From Ignavibacterium sp. (GTDB lineage Bacteria > Bacteroidota > Ignavibacteria > Ignavibacteriales > Ignavibacteriaceae): a stretch of 64,000 nucleotides of DNA. The position numbers were made by a program, and so were the translations under genes. The notes below the pieces were generated by a model. The model worked only from the letters and a program-made list of their open reading frames with translations, ran no database searches and was not told where the DNA came from. Location: positions 124,001 through 188,000 of the forward strand of contig JAGXRK010000051.1 of NCBI GenBank assembly GCA_018335755.1, in the 5' to 3' direction. Below are positions 63,412 to 64,000 of the stretch, piece by piece (position 1 is the stretch's first letter; the number at the start of each line of letters is the position of its first letter).

Positions 63412-64000
63412 TTAAAAAAGTGGTTTAACAAATGTTAATGAAAACTGGTTAAATCCATCGGTTCCGAATATGTAATGCATATTATACTGCAATCCTAATC
63501 TGAATGAGTCGAATAAGAACTCAGCACCGAATCTTAAACCAAGTCCAAACTTAAATTCAGTTTTAGTTTCACTTGTATTAAACTGAGGGAATGATGGATA
63601 TTCCTGTTCTAATCTTGTGTAAATCAAATGGCTTTCAATCATTGGGGCCACATAAAAGTCATAGAAAGAAGCAGTTTGCGGATAGATATTTAATTGACCG
63701 CCTGCACCAATGGTTGTAATGAATGCACCGCCCTTTAAGTTTGCAGCAAGAGTAGGATTCTGCTGAATTATGTTGTCGTCGTTAAGAGCGAAATAATTTA
63801 ATGACAAACCGCCAACGGCACTTAAATTCAGACCTTCAAACTGGGCTAAACTGAATCTGCTCTGATAACCTAAACCGAACCCTGGTCCGAAATTAGGACC
63901 GAACTTAGTTGTATAACCAACATCAATAACATCATATCTTGGCTGGATAAATCTTTGATTAATTACAGCACTTAAATATTGATCGGCCATCGTAAGTTTA
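63412..64000 (-). CDS. Outer-membrane beta-barrel protein, 5' end cut by the window
   Basis: The frame is open from TAA near 63412 to the window edge; an internal ATG at 63990 is probably not the true start, because the coding pattern continues upstream and no signal peptide is seen. About 195 residues visible, all barrel strands (GFGLGYQSRFSLAQF, GGLSLNYFAL, KFGLGLRFGAEFLFDSFRLGLQY), ending in Phe. Ten bases separate it from the PorV-like gene, so they form one operon. Confidence 0.75.
   Translation of the reverse strand, partial: KLTMADQYLSAVINQRFIQPRYDVIDVGYTTKFGPNFGPGFGLGYQSRFSLAQFEGLNLSAVGGLSLNYFALNDDNIIQQNPTLAANLKGGAFITTIGAGGQLNIYPQTASFYDFYVAPMIESHLIYTRLEQEYPSFPQFNTSETKTEFKFGLGLRFGAEFLFDSFRLGLQYNMHYIFGTDGFNQFSLTFVKPLF

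Overview
The window is AT-rich chromosomal DNA from a bacterium of the Bacteroidota/Chlorobi/Ignavibacteria group, most likely Ignavibacteria-like. The reasons are four secreted proteins ending in a type IX secretion (T9SS) sorting domain with the NYPNPFNP(S/A)T signature, promoters of the Bacteroidota type (TTTG-N19/20-TAnnTTTG), a hybrid two-component regulator with a sensor propeller, and many short hairpin repeats of the kind common in this group. No rRNA, tRNA or CRISPR array was seen.

Layout. 1-3812: a leftward chaperone cluster (hsp20, a CbpA-type DnaJ, htpG, 5' end of clpB). 4139-12377: a rightward housekeeping block (mnmE, mnmG, rsmG, a PAP2 phosphatase with a non-ATG start, mfd), with two parS-like centromere sites between mnmE and mnmG. 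12526-13843: two leftward genes. 14100-29920: a hybrid sensor/AraC regulator, then a secretome cluster of T9SS cargo, a tail-spike-like S74 protein, lipoproteins, a subtilase preceded by a small possible inhibitor lipoprotein, and two 40-residue membrane peptides that are absent from simple gene calls. 30098-40414: mixed genes: MFS/GNAT, cytochrome c, TspO, an SPFH operon with its own ribbon-helix-helix protein and a palindromic operator, and perR-katG.

40595-48490 is the most notable region: an integron. A tyrosine recombinase is divergent from at least six gene cassettes. Five attC sites of about 131 bp can be proven from the sequence, because the first six bases of each cassette are complementary to the R'' box of that cassette's own attC (three exact, two with one mismatch). 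An attI-like core (GTTAGGC) lies between the recombinase and the first cassette. The recombinase has all six catalytic residues but lacks the extra segment typical of IntI integrases. Cassette genes are small stress or modification families (SRPBCC, SnoaL-like, RDD, DUF1801, VOC, SDR, GNAT, DUF2200).

48575-64000: monomeric isocitrate dehydrogenase; a protoglobin whose promoter spacer holds a perfect palindrome; a DUF2024-MarR pair with a four-cysteine tail; SpoIID; an SDR; a lactate dehydrogenase-DUF429-DoxX operon followed by a frameshifted DUF429 remnant; and a leftward block of porins and other outer-membrane barrels that runs off the right edge.
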